Shown one piece after another: positions 22,269 through 30,494 of a stretch of 64,000 bases of DNA. Position 1 is the first letter of the stretch, and each line of letters opens with the position of its first letter. The translations under genes were made by a program, and so were the position numbers. The notes under the pieces are model-generated. The model had not been told where the DNA came from. It saw only the letters and a list, made by a program, of their open reading frames with translations, and searched no databases. Origin of the DNA: CAWUEZ02 sp963921355 (GTDB taxonomy: Bacteria; Pseudomonadota; Alphaproteobacteria; Thalassobaculales; Thalassobaculaceae); contig OZ001190.1 in the NCBI GenBank assembly GCA_963921355.3, positions 1-64,000 of the forward strand, in the 5' to 3' direction.

Positions 22269-23204
22269 TCACGACCGCCCCGCCATCGCGACCTCCTGCT
22301 CGATCGCCTCGAACCGGGTGCGCACAAACTCCTCGAAGCGCCGGGCCGCCAGCCGCGGCCTGGTCGCGGCCCGGGTGATGATGTTGAGGTGGCGCCCAGG
22401 GTCACCGATCGGGATCGGCAGAACGGCGACCTGGTTCCGGCGTTGCAGTCGGAACACCACCGAGAACGGCAGGACCGTCAGTGAATCCGAGCCGGCAAGC
22501 ACGTTCAGCACCGCGCTCAGCGACCCACCGGTGAAACCGATCTTCAGCTCGCGCTGGCCGATCCCGTCGAGCAGGTTCCGCAGGTCCTGAAACAGCGGGC
22601 TGCTGGCCGGCGGCGCTATCCAGGAGTAGTCGACAACGTCGCGCGGTGTCAGGTCGGTGCGCCCGTCCAGCGGATGGCCCGGTCGGCAGGCGATGACGTT
22701 GCGCCCCGGCAGGATCTGGCGGAACGCGAACCCGTCCGGAAGAGTCTCGGCACGCACCGGCAGGATCGCGAGATCCAACAGATCCTGGGCGACCTTCTCG
22801 AGCGCCTCTTCGGCATAGGCGTAGCTCTGGTCGATCCGCACGTTCGGATGATCGGCCTGGAATTCGGCGATCACCCCGGAGATCACACCATCCATAAAAA
22901 TCGGCGTCCCCGCGACCCGCACCGCCCCCGCCAGCCCCTTGGCGTAGGAGTCGGCCAAGGCACTGGCCGCCCGGCCGGCCTCCAGGATCTTCCGGCCCTC
23001 CTGCGCCAGCGACAGCCCGAGCGCCGTCGGCCTGAGCGGGCGGCGGCGAGGTTCGAACAGCGGCTGCCCGACCCGGCTTTCCAGGAACGCGATGCTGCGC
23101 GACACGCTCGGCTGCGACTTGCCGAGGAGTGCTGCCCCCTCGGTCAGGCCGCCGGCATCGACGATGGCCGCCAGGATCTCAAGATGTCGCGGATCCAACT
23201 TCAT
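22269..23204 (-). CDS. LysR-family transcriptional regulator
   Basis: 311 residues. The N-terminal winged HTH is clear: MKLDPRHLEILAAIVDAGGL, EGAALLGKSQPSVSRSIAFL. The effector-binding domain follows, of the periplasmic-binding-protein type. It is divergent from the maleylacetate reductase gene, with 106 bases between them, and so is the likely regulator of the catabolic genes, responding to a pathway intermediate. The inducer is not known. Confidence 0.88.
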   Translation of the reverse strand: MKLDPRHLEILAAIVDAGGLTEGAALLGKSQPSVSRSIAFLESRVGQPLFEPRRRPLRPTALGLSLAQEGRKILEAGRAASALADSYAKGLAGAVRVAGTPIFMDGVISGVIAEFQADHPNVRIDQSYAYAEEALEKVAQDLLDLAILPVRAETLPDGFAFRQILPGRNVIACRPGHPLDGRTDLTPRDVVDYSWIAPPASSPLFQDLRNLLDGIGQRELKIGFTGGSLSAVLNVLAGSDSLTVLPFSVVFRLQRRNQVAVLPIPIGDPGRHLNIITRAATRPRLAARRFEEFVRTRFEAIEQEVAMAGRS

Positions 23205-23310
23205 AACAGAAAGCTATATTAACGCCCGGCAATTCGATCAAGTTTCAAAGATTCCGGAGGTACAAAGATCGCCGAGCCAAACGGACCCACCTGAAGACGG
23301 ACGCGATCGG
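23205..23310. promoter_or_regulatory. Divergent promoter region, lysR and catabolic operon
   Basis: 106 bases between the two divergent start codons. The A+T-rich part near 23209-23225 (AGAAAGCTATATTAAC) contains T-N11-A type spacing that could be a LysR site. No exact box can be fixed by eye. Confidence 0.4.
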
Positions 23311-24411
23311 ATGGAACAGTCAGCGGTCAGCCAGCAGAGAAGCCCGAGCGCCGGCACAGAACGCAGCATCTCCGGCCAGCGCGTGCGTTTCGGCGCCGGG
23401 ATCCGTCACGAGGCGGGCGCGGAACTGGCGGCCCTGGGTGCGCAGCGCGCGATGGTTCTGGCGACCCCGCACCAGGCCGAGATGGCGATGGAACTGGCGG
23501 CCGATCTCGGCGAGCGGGCGGCAGGTGTCTTCACCATGGCGACCATGCACACGCCGGTCGCCGTCACCGAGGATGCGCTGGCCCATGCCCAGTCGGTCGG
23601 CGCCGACAGCGTGGTCGCCGTCGGCGGTGGGTCGACTATCGGCCTCGGCAAGGCGCTGGCGCTCAGGACCGATCTGCCACAGGTGGTGATCCCGACGACC
23701 TATGCCGGCAGCGAGGCGACGCCGATCCTGGGGCAGACCGAAGATGGGGTGAAGACCACGCTGACCGACCCGAAGGTCCTGCCGGAGGTCATCCTCTACG
23801 ACCCCGAACTCGTGGTCTCCCTGCCGCTCGGCATGACCGTCACCTCGTCGCTCAACGCCATGGCGCACGCCGCCGAAGCCCTGTACGCCAGGGACCGCGA
23901 CGCCCAGGCCAGCGCGATGGCGCTCGACGGGCTGCAAGCCTTCGTCGACGGGCTGCCGGCCGTGCTCGCGGACCTTGGGGACGTCGCGGCGCGCGAAGCA
24001 ACCCAGCGCGGCGCCTGGGCCTGCGGCACGGTACTCGGCCGGGTCGGCATGGCCCTCCACCACAAGCTCTGTCACACCGTCGGCGGTACCTTCGACCTGC
24101 CCCATGCCGAGACCCACGCGGTGATCCTGCCGCACGCCATCGACTACAACGCCGCCGCGGTGCCGGAACTCCTGGCGCCGGTGGCGGACATGCTCGGCGG
24201 TGGCGAGGCCCCGGGTCGCGCGTTGTGGGAGTTCGCCAACCGTCTTGGCGCGCCGCTGGCGCTGAAGGATCTCGGCATGGAAGAAGCGCAGATCGAAAAG
24301 GCGGTAGAGATCGCGCTCAGCAAACCGTACTGGAACCCACGAGAGATCACCGCGGAGGGATTGCGCACCCTCCTGCGCAACGCCTGGGCGGGCAACCCGC
24401 CGGGCGCATGA
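23311..24411 (+). CDS. Maleylacetate reductase (iron-type alcohol dehydrogenase)
   Basis: 366 residues from the ATG at 23311 (an upstream ATG at 23092 would overlap lysR). The coenzyme-binding motif is VVAVGGGSTIGLGKALA and the active-site region MALHHKLCHTVGGTFDLPHA followed by ETHAVILP, both typical of maleylacetate reductases. The enzyme reduces maleylacetate to 3-oxoadipate with NAD(P)H after ring cleavage of hydroxyquinol or chlorocatechols. The next gene, hydroxyquinol dioxygenase, provides the substrate. Confidence 0.85.
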   Translation: MEQSAVSQQRSPSAGTERSISGQRVRFGAGIRHEAGAELAALGAQRAMVLATPHQAEMAMELAADLGERAAGVFTMATMHTPVAVTEDALAHAQSVGADSVVAVGGGSTIGLGKALALRTDLPQVVIPTTYAGSEATPILGQTEDGVKTTLTDPKVLPEVILYDPELVVSLPLGMTVTSSLNAMAHAAEALYARDRDAQASAMALDGLQAFVDGLPAVLADLGDVAAREATQRGAWACGTVLGRVGMALHHKLCHTVGGTFDLPHAETHAVILPHAIDYNAAAVPELLAPVADMLGGGEAPGRALWEFANRLGAPLALKDLGMEEAQIEKAVEIALSKPYWNPREITAEGLRTLLRNAWAGNPPGA

Positions 24412-24439
24412 TCGGGGCAAGCAGGGAAGGAACCGGGCA

Positions 24440-25324
24440 ATGGATACGCACGAAAAGGGCTACTTCACCGAAGCGAACTCGGCCGAGGTCGTCATCAGCC
24501 GCATGGCCAATTGCGACGACGCCCGCCTCAAGGAGGTCATGGCGGTGATCGTCCGCCACCTGCACGCGGCGGTGAAGGAGATCGAGCCGACCCAGGAAGA
24601 GTGGATGGCCGCCATCCAGTTCCTGACCAAGACCGGGCACATTTGCGACGACTGGCGTCAGGAATTCATCCTGCTGTCCGATACGCTCGGCGTATCGATG
24701 CTGGTCGACGCGATCAACTCGCGCCGGCCGACCGGGGCCTCGGAGAACACCGTGCTCGGCCCGTTCCACGTCGAGGGCGCGCCGGACCTGCCGATGGGCA
24801 CGAACATCTGCCTGGACGGCAAGGGCGAGCCGATGTTGGTGCACGGCCGCATCTTCGACACCGACGGCGCCCCGCTCGAGGGTGTGACCATCGACGTCTG
24901 GCAGGCCAATGACGAGGGCTTCTATGACGTCCAGCAGAAGGGCATCCAGCCCGACTTCAGCCTGCGCGGCAAGTTCACCACCGGGGCCGACGGCCGCTAC
25001 TGGTTCAAGGCGGTCAAGCCGAAGTTCTATCCGATCCCCGATGACGGCCCGGTCGGCCAGCTGCTGAAACGGCTGGAGCGCCATCCCTACCGGCCGGCGC
25101 ACTTCCACTACATCGTCACCAAGGACGGGTTCGATCCGCTGACCACCCACATCTTCGATCCCGACGACCCCTACATCCACTCCGACGCCGTGTTCGGCGT
25201 AAAGGAAAGCCTGATGGCACGGTTCGAGCCGGTTGAGGACGCCGCACGCCAGGCCGAGAACGGCTTTGACGGGCTGTACTACGACGTCGAGCACGATTTC
25301 GTGCTGGCCCCGGCCGAGGGCTGA
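24440..25324 (+). CDS. Hydroxyquinol 1,2-dioxygenase (intradiol)
   Basis: 294 residues. The N-terminal ~100 residues are the catechol-dioxygenase helical domain (TQEEWMAAIQFLTKTGHICD). The catalytic domain has the Fe(III) ligands Tyr (in PKFYPIPDDG and the HPYRPAHFHY stretch) and two His in AHFHYIV. It cleaves the ring of 1,2,4-trihydroxybenzene to maleylacetate. A chlorocatechol or catechol dioxygenase is possible, but the neighbouring maleylacetate reductase favours hydroxyquinol. Confidence 0.83.
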   Translation: MDTHEKGYFTEANSAEVVISRMANCDDARLKEVMAVIVRHLHAAVKEIEPTQEEWMAAIQFLTKTGHICDDWRQEFILLSDTLGVSMLVDAINSRRPTGASENTVLGPFHVEGAPDLPMGTNICLDGKGEPMLVHGRIFDTDGAPLEGVTIDVWQANDEGFYDVQQKGIQPDFSLRGKFTTGADGRYWFKAVKPKFYPIPDDGPVGQLLKRLERHPYRPAHFHYIVTKDGFDPLTTHIFDPDDPYIHSDAVFGVKESLMARFEPVEDAARQAENGFDGLYYDVEHDFVLAPAEG

Positions 25325-25327
25325 GCC

Positions 25328-26161
25328 GTGGGCGCACCCTGCATCATCTGCGTCGCCATCACCGGGTCGCTGCCGACCAAGGCGAACAACCCGGCGGTGC
25401 CGATCACCGTGTCGGAACAGGTCGAGTCGACCCACGAGGCCTTCGAGGCGGGTGCCAGCATCTGCCACACCCATGTGCGCAACGACGACCAGACCCCAAG
25501 CTCCGACCCCGAGAAGTTCGCCCGGCTGAAGGCAGAGCTGGAGCAGCACTGCCCCGGCATGATCATCCAGTTCTCGACCGGCGGGCGCTCGGGTGCGGGC
25601 CAGGCGCGCGGCGGCATGCTGCCGCTGCGCCCCGACATGGCGTCGCTGTCGGTCGGCTCGAACAACTTCCCGAACCGGGTCTACGAGAACCCGCCGGATC
25701 TGGTCGACTGGCTGGCCGGCGAGATGCGCACCTACGGCATCAAGCCGGAGATCGAGGCCTTCGACCTCAGCCACATCTACCGGGCCGCCGAGATGCATCG
25801 GAACGGTGAGATCGCCGATACCCCCTACGTGCAGTTCGTCATGGGCGTGAAGAACGCGATGCCGGCGGAACGCCGCGTGTTCGACTTCTACGTCGACACG
25901 GTCGAAGAGCTGTTCCCCGGCGCGCCCTGGTGTGCGGCCGGGATCGGCCGCGAGCAGCTCAAGATCAATGAATGGTCCATCGCCGCCGGCGGCCATGCCC
26001 GCACCGGGCTGGAGGACAACGTGCGCATGGACCGCGACACCCTGGCGCCGTCGAACGCCGCGCTGGTGCGCCGCGCCGCCGAGATCTGTGCCGCCCACGA
26101 CCGGCCCGTCGCCGCCACCGCTCAGGCCCGCGAGATCCTCGGCCTCGCGCCGGTTCACTGA
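25328..26161 (+). CDS. Beta-keto acid cleavage enzyme (BKACE, DUF849)
   Basis: 277 residues from a GTG, three bases after the previous stop. Family motifs: ITGSLPTKANNPAVPIT, GASICHTHVRNDDQ (the HxH metal ligands), IEAFDLSHIYRAAEMH, and the C-terminal EDNVRMDRDTLAPSNAALVR. BKACE enzymes split a beta-keto acid with acetyl-CoA to give acetoacetate and a CoA ester. Next to genes producing 3-oxoadipate, the likely reaction is 3-oxoadipate plus acetyl-CoA to acetoacetate plus succinyl-CoA. The substrate is inferred from context. Confidence 0.85.
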   Translation: MGAPCIICVAITGSLPTKANNPAVPITVSEQVESTHEAFEAGASICHTHVRNDDQTPSSDPEKFARLKAELEQHCPGMIIQFSTGGRSGAGQARGGMLPLRPDMASLSVGSNNFPNRVYENPPDLVDWLAGEMRTYGIKPEIEAFDLSHIYRAAEMHRNGEIADTPYVQFVMGVKNAMPAERRVFDFYVDTVEELFPGAPWCAAGIGREQLKINEWSIAAGGHARTGLEDNVRMDRDTLAPSNAALVRRAAEICAAHDRPVAATAQAREILGLAPVH

Positions 26162-26199
26162 CTCAGACCGCCCCCCGATCGTTTGCTACGGAGACCCGA

Positions 26200-26856
26200 A
26201 TGACCGACCCAACCATCGCCGCCGACGAGGTCGCCCGCGCCCAGGCACAGGCCCTGCAGGATGCCGGATTGACCGCCGGCGAGGAGACGCTCCGGCTGCT
26301 GTTCACCGAGGCGCGGACCCATTACGGCTGGCAGGACCGGGACGTCCCGGAGGACACCCTGCGCGCCCTCTACGAGATCGCCAAGATGGGCCCGACATCG
26401 ATGAACCAGCAGCCCATGCGAGTGGTGTTCATCCGCTCAAAGGAAGCCAAGGACCGGCTGGAACCCTGCCTGACAGAAGGCAACCGGCCGAAGATGCGCT
26501 CGGCCCCGGTCACCGCGATCGTCGCCTACGACCTGAACTTCTGGGAGGAGTTGCCGGTTGTCTTCCCGCCGAATCCCAACGCCCAGGACATCTTCAAGAA
26601 CAACGCGACCGCCGCCCAGGTGAACGCCTTCCGCAACGGCACCTTGCAGGGTGCCTACTTCATGCTGGCGGCGCGCGCCGTCGGGCTCGATGTCGGCGCG
26701 ATGTCGGGCTTCGACAACGCCAAGCTCGACGAGGAGTTCTTCCACGGCACGTCGCTGAAATCGAACTTCCTGGTGAACCTCGGCTACGCCGACACCTCGA
26801 AGATCTTCCGGCGCCTGCCGCGGCTCGACTACGACACCGTGTGCCAGACGCTTTAG
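26200..26856 (+). CDS. Nitroreductase-family protein (RutE/HadB-like)
   Basis: 218 residues. FMN-binding nitroreductase signatures: LYEIAKMGPTSMNQQPMRVV, AAQVNAFRNGTLQGAYFMLA and VGLDVGAMSGFDNAKLDEEF, the pattern of the malonic semialdehyde reductase (RutE) group. The physiological substrate is uncertain; a role in reducing an aromatic or aldehyde intermediate of the same pathway is plausible. The start is the ATG at 26200, 38 bases after BKACE. Confidence 0.78.
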   Translation: MTDPTIAADEVARAQAQALQDAGLTAGEETLRLLFTEARTHYGWQDRDVPEDTLRALYEIAKMGPTSMNQQPMRVVFIRSKEAKDRLEPCLTEGNRPKMRSAPVTAIVAYDLNFWEELPVVFPPNPNAQDIFKNNATAAQVNAFRNGTLQGAYFMLAARAVGLDVGAMSGFDNAKLDEEFFHGTSLKSNFLVNLGYADTSKIFRRLPRLDYDTVCQTL

Positions 26857-26867
26857 CCCGTCACCCG

Positions 26868-26968
26868 TCCCTCGACACGCCCCGGAGTAAATCCGGGGCT
26901 GCTCAGGACGAGGTCCTTACTCTTTTGACCTCGCCCTGAGCAGGGCCGACAGGCCCGTGTCGAAGGGC
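26868..26968. repeat. Intergenic palindromic repeat, copy A
   Basis: Long imperfect palindrome. Outer arms CTCGACACGCC and GTGTCGAAGGG, inner arms GCTGCTCAGGACGAGGTC and GACCTCGCCCTGAGCAG. The left flank also holds the 19-bp palindrome CCCCGGAGTAAATCCGGGG (26880-26898). The element can fold into a strong RNA hairpin and probably also limits transcription between the nitroreductase and TRAP genes. Similar GCTCAGGACGAGG repeats are common intergenic elements in alphaproteobacteria. Confidence 0.75.
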
Positions 26969-27020
26969 GCAAACAAAACACACCGCCAAAGAACGGAAAC
27001 ACCAGGGGAAAGGAAACACC

Positions 27021-28067
27021 ATGAAACAGTTCATCGCGGCCGCGGCCATCGCCTTCGTCGCCTCCTCGGCCAGTGCCGAGACCTACAACCTGACCATGTC
27101 CTCCAGCCATCCGACGGTGCTGCCCTGGGTCGGCAGCCTGTCCAGCGTCGTCGTGGCGGAGTCGAACAAGCGGCTCGAGGCCATGGGCTCGGAAGACCGC
27201 ATCGAGTGGACCGAGTCCTATGGCGGCGCGCTGTACGGCTTCAAGGACACGCTGGAGGCGGTCGGCGACGGGCTGACCGACGCCGGTTGGGTCGGCACGC
27301 TTTGGGAAGGCTCGAAGATGCCGCTCAAGACCGTCACCTACTTCACGCCCTTCGTCAGCGACGACCTGGTCGCGACGCTGCAGATCATGAACGAGATGCA
27401 TCGCGAGATGCCGCAGCTGAAAAAGGCGTGGGACGACCAGAACGTCGTCTTTCTTGGCGCCTCGGGCGTGGAGACCTACCACCTGCTGACCAACTTCCCG
27501 GTCAACTCGCTGAAGGACCTCGAGGGCCGCAAGATCCTGGCCCCCGGACCGTCGGCCAACTGGATCAAGTCGCTGGGTGCGGTGCCGGTGAACGGCGCGC
27601 TGCCGACCTACTACAACCAGATCCAGACCGGGGTCGCCGACGGCGTGGTGGTGATCATCACCGGCGCCTTCCCGAACAAGCACTATGAGGTCGCTCCCTA
27701 CGTCACCCTGGTCGGCCTCGGCGCCCAGATGACCGGCGGGCTCGGCATCAACAAGGACACCTGGGAGGGGCTCTCCGACGACGTCCGCAAGGTCCTGGCC
27801 GAGCTCGGCGAGGAATACACCGTCGACCACGCCAAGGAGGTCATGAAGCGCTACGAGGCGTTCCTGGCCAAACTGCCGGAAGCGGGCGCCACCGTGACCA
27901 CCCTGCCGGAAGGCGAAGTCGAGGCCTGGGCGGCCGGCCTGCCGAACCTGGCCGGCGACTGGGCCGAGGCCAATAGCGGCAAGGGTGCGGCCGAGGTCCT
28001 CTCGGTCTACATGGCCAAGGTCCAGGCCGCCGGCCTGGCGCCGAAGATCGACTGGTCCAAGCGCTGA
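27021..28067 (+). CDS. dctP: TRAP transporter substrate-binding protein (DctP)
   Basis: 348 residues with a Sec signal peptide (MKQFIAAAAIAFVASSASAE). The mature part is the extracytoplasmic receptor of a TRAP system, with TDAGWVGTLWEGSKMPLKTV, LKDLEGRKILAPGPSANWIK and a conserved TGVADGVVVIITG. It captures a carboxylate-type ligand in the periplasm for the DctQM permease that follows. The ligand cannot be read from sequence; genomic context suggests an aromatic or organic acid. Confidence 0.9.
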   Translation: MKQFIAAAAIAFVASSASAETYNLTMSSSHPTVLPWVGSLSSVVVAESNKRLEAMGSEDRIEWTESYGGALYGFKDTLEAVGDGLTDAGWVGTLWEGSKMPLKTVTYFTPFVSDDLVATLQIMNEMHREMPQLKKAWDDQNVVFLGASGVETYHLLTNFPVNSLKDLEGRKILAPGPSANWIKSLGAVPVNGALPTYYNQIQTGVADGVVVIITGAFPNKHYEVAPYVTLVGLGAQMTGGLGINKDTWEGLSDDVRKVLAELGEEYTVDHAKEVMKRYEAFLAKLPEAGATVTTLPEGEVEAWAAGLPNLAGDWAEANSGKGAAEVLSVYMAKVQAAGLAPKIDWSKR

Positions 28068-28083
28068 TCCCGGGGGCGGTGCC

Positions 28084-30045
28084 GTGGCCCACGCCATCCG
28101 ACGCATCCGCCACGGCACCGACCTGACGGTGCGCGCGGTCTCCGCGCTCACCGGTGCCGTCAGCGGCGCGGCCTCGATCTGGATCTTCTGCCTGATGATC
28201 CTGATCTGCGCCGACATCCTCGGCCGGTCGCTGTTCAACGCGCCGGTGCAAGGGGTGTCCGAGATCGTCGCCAACTCGATCGTCGCCATCGTCTTCCTGC
28301 AGGCCGCCCACACCCTGATGAGCGGCCGGATGACCCGCACCGACATCCTGATCGGCCAGTTGGAGGACCAGCGGCCGTTCGCGGCGGCGGCGATCCGGGT
28401 GGTGTTCCATCTCGCCGGGATCGCGGTCTTCGCCGTGATCGCCCAGGGTACCTGGCCGAAGCTGGTCGACGCCTGGGTCGAGAACGAGTTCTTCGGCGCC
28501 CAGGGGGTGTTCACCGCCCCGGTCTGGCCGATCAAGGCCTGCCTGTTCGGCGGCTCGCTGCTGACCTGCGGCGCTTTCGCGACCCAGATTCTGAAGGACA
28601 TCAAGGAACTGGTGAGCCACGGCCATGTCGAGCCGCTGACCGTCCGCCACACGGTCATCCAGACACCGCACGGCTGGCCCTATGTCATCGCCTTCGCCGC
28701 TCTGCTGGCGATCGGCTACGCGATGTTCTTCTCCGATCTCGGCCGGATCGAGATCGGCGTCGCCGCCATCGTCTTCATGCTGCTGCTGATCTTCTCCGGC
28801 GCCCATATCGCGGTGGTGCTGATCGTGCTCAGCTTCCTCGGGATCTGGCTGATCCGCGATAACCCGAATGTCGCCATCCGCTCGCTGGCGCTGGCCGCCG
28901 ACGGCGCGATCAACCGCTACCTGTTCGGTGTGGTGCCGCTGTTCGTGCTGATGGGCCTGATCGTCGACGTCGCCGATATCGGCCGGGACTCCTACCGGGT
29001 CGCGGCCTGGATGCTGCAGAAGATTCGCGGCGGCCTCGGCATCGCGACCGTGGCCGCCAACGCCGTGTTCGCCTCGATCACCGGCATTTCCATCGCGTCG
29101 GCCGCCGTGTTCTCGCGGGTCGCCGTGCCGCAGATGGTGGCGAACGGCTACAACAACCGCTTCGCGCTCGGCGTGGTGGCGGGATCCTCGGTGCTCGGCA
29201 TGCTGATTCCGCCGAGCCTGCTGCTGATCATCTACGGGGTGCTGGCCGAGCAGTCGGTCGGCGCGCTGTTCCTCGCCGCCATCGTGCCCGGCGCCCTGCT
29301 GGCCTTCGTCTTCGCCGCCGGGATCTACCTGATGGCCCGCCTGCGACCGCGCTCGGTCATGCAGTCCGACCGTCCGACTGTGATCGAGGGCGAGACCTGG
29401 CAGTCCGCCGCCGTGAAACTCACCCCGATCGTCACCCTGGTCGTCATCGTGCTCGGCGGGATCTATTCGGGTTTCTTCACCCCGACCGAGGCGGGCGCCG
29501 CCGGTGCCGCCGCCGCGATCCTGGTGGCGCTGGCCAAGCGCCGGCTGACCTGGGCCCGGTTCTGGCGGGTGCTGGTCGATACCGGCCTGGTGTCGGTGTC
29601 GATCCTGCTGCTGATCATCGCCGCCTCGATGTATTCGCGGATGCTCACCCTCTCGACCATCCCCCAGGAGGTGACGGCGCTGTTCTCCGACGCCGGGCTC
29701 GGGCTGTTCGGCTTCATGATGATCTATCTGATCCTGGTCGTGATCATGGGCATGATCCTGGACTCGACCTCGATCATGCTGATCCTGCTGCCGCTGTCGC
29801 TGCCGATCGTCACCGAGCTCGGCGGCGACCTGATCTGGTTCGGCATCGTGACCGTCATCGCGGTCGAGATCGGGCTGCTGACCCCACCCTTCGGGCTGAC
29901 GGTCTACGTGGTCAAATCGACCATCGCCGACCGGGCCACGACGCTGGGCGACATCTTCATCGGCACCTTCCCCTTCGTGGTGATGATTACGATCGTCACC
30001 CTGATCCTGACCTTCGTCCCGAGTTTGAGCCTGGTGTTCGAGTAG
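28084..30045 (+). CDS. dctQM: TRAP transporter fused permease (DctQM)
   Basis: 653 residues from a GTG at 28084, 17 bases after dctP. The first ~190 residues are the small DctQ subunit (WIFCLMILICADILGRSLFN, IVFLQAAHTLMSGRMTRTDI); the remainder is the large DctM subunit with about twelve transmembrane segments (AHIAVVLIVLSFLGIWLIRD, VVIMGMILDSTSIMLILLPL, EIGLLTPPFGLTVYVVKS). The two are normally separate genes, and fused versions are a known variant. Together with DctP it forms a sodium-driven uptake system. Confidence 0.92.
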   Translation: MAHAIRRIRHGTDLTVRAVSALTGAVSGAASIWIFCLMILICADILGRSLFNAPVQGVSEIVANSIVAIVFLQAAHTLMSGRMTRTDILIGQLEDQRPFAAAAIRVVFHLAGIAVFAVIAQGTWPKLVDAWVENEFFGAQGVFTAPVWPIKACLFGGSLLTCGAFATQILKDIKELVSHGHVEPLTVRHTVIQTPHGWPYVIAFAALLAIGYAMFFSDLGRIEIGVAAIVFMLLLIFSGAHIAVVLIVLSFLGIWLIRDNPNVAIRSLALAADGAINRYLFGVVPLFVLMGLIVDVADIGRDSYRVAAWMLQKIRGGLGIATVAANAVFASITGISIASAAVFSRVAVPQMVANGYNNRFALGVVAGSSVLGMLIPPSLLLIIYGVLAEQSVGALFLAAIVPGALLAFVFAAGIYLMARLRPRSVMQSDRPTVIEGETWQSAAVKLTPIVTLVVIVLGGIYSGFFTPTEAGAAGAAAAILVALAKRRLTWARFWRVLVDTGLVSVSILLLIIAASMYSRMLTLSTIPQEVTALFSDAGLGLFGFMMIYLILVVIMGMILDSTSIMLILLPLSLPIVTELGGDLIWFGIVTVIAVEIGLLTPPFGLTVYVVKSTIADRATTLGDIFIGTFPFVVMITIVTLILTFVPSLSLVFE

Positions 30046-30052
30046 CCCTTCG

Positions 30053-30149
30053 CCCTTCGACATGCCCTGCGGGCTGCTCAGGGCGAGGTCGAAATCAAGG
30101 ACCTCGTCCTGAGCAGCCCTGAATTCAATTCAGGGCGTGTCGAAGGACG
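30053..30149. repeat. Intergenic palindromic repeat, copy B (inverted relative to A)
   Basis: Same element as at 26868 but in the opposite orientation. Its central arms CTGCTCAGGGCGAGGTC and GACCTCGTCCTGAGCAG match the reverse complement of copy A, with outer arms TTCGACATGCC and GGCGTGTCGAAGG. It lies just after the TRAP permease stop, so the two copies bracket dctP-dctQM. The 449-base gap 30046-30494 contains no gene. Confidence 0.75.
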
Positions 30150-30171
30150 GCCGGGACCTTGCTGGGATAGG

Positions 30172-30438
30172 AGGTCCCGGGCTCTCCCGATGGTCGACCC
30201 GGGATGACGGTGTGGCGGGGCCCTGGCCATCCTCCAATCAGCACTTCCCGGGCTTGACCCGGGACCTAGGGCGGTGCGCGCTGAGGCATCACCCGTTAGC
30301 TTTCGGCTCTCCGGCAGGTTGGCGTCTGGGTCCCGACTCTAGGCCGGGAAGTAAGAGTTGAGAGCCTCGCCTTACCCGTATTCAGGAAGCACCATGCATC
30401 GGGTCCCGGGCTCTCCCGGTGGTCGACCCGGGATGACG
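30172..30438. repeat. Pair of 37-bp direct repeats in intergenic region
   Basis: Two nearly identical copies (one difference seen), at 30173-30208 and 30403-30438, each made of GTCCCGGGCTCTCCC and GGTCGACCCGGGATGACG. Each copy is partly palindromic (CCCGGG arms). An additional palindrome CCCGGGCTTGACCCGGG is at 30247-30263, and a related one, TCATCCCGGC...GCCGGGAC, is near 30451-30483. These look like intergenic repeats of the host rather than coding sequence. Confidence 0.65.
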
Positions 30439-30494
30439 TTCCTACTCCCCGTCATCCCGGCGGAGCGGAGTGACGGCCGGGACCTCGCGGGCGC

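Noticed and set aside
23092..23310. An upstream start for maleylacetate reductase at 23092.
   Set aside because: It would overlap the divergent lysR gene by more than 100 bases and add a non-conserved N-terminus; the ATG at 23311 matches family length.
27841..30063. A 740-residue open frame on the minus strand opposite dctQM, and other very long antisense frames (for example 47847-50519 opposite bchH).
   Set aside because: High GC content gives long open antisense frames. The products are His/Arg/Gln-rich with no domain, and the sense strands encode clear, full-length conserved proteins.
30053..30438. CRISPR array in the repeat-rich gap.
   Set aside because: The repeats are few, unequal in spacing, palindromic and without unique spacers of constant length, and no cas genes are near.
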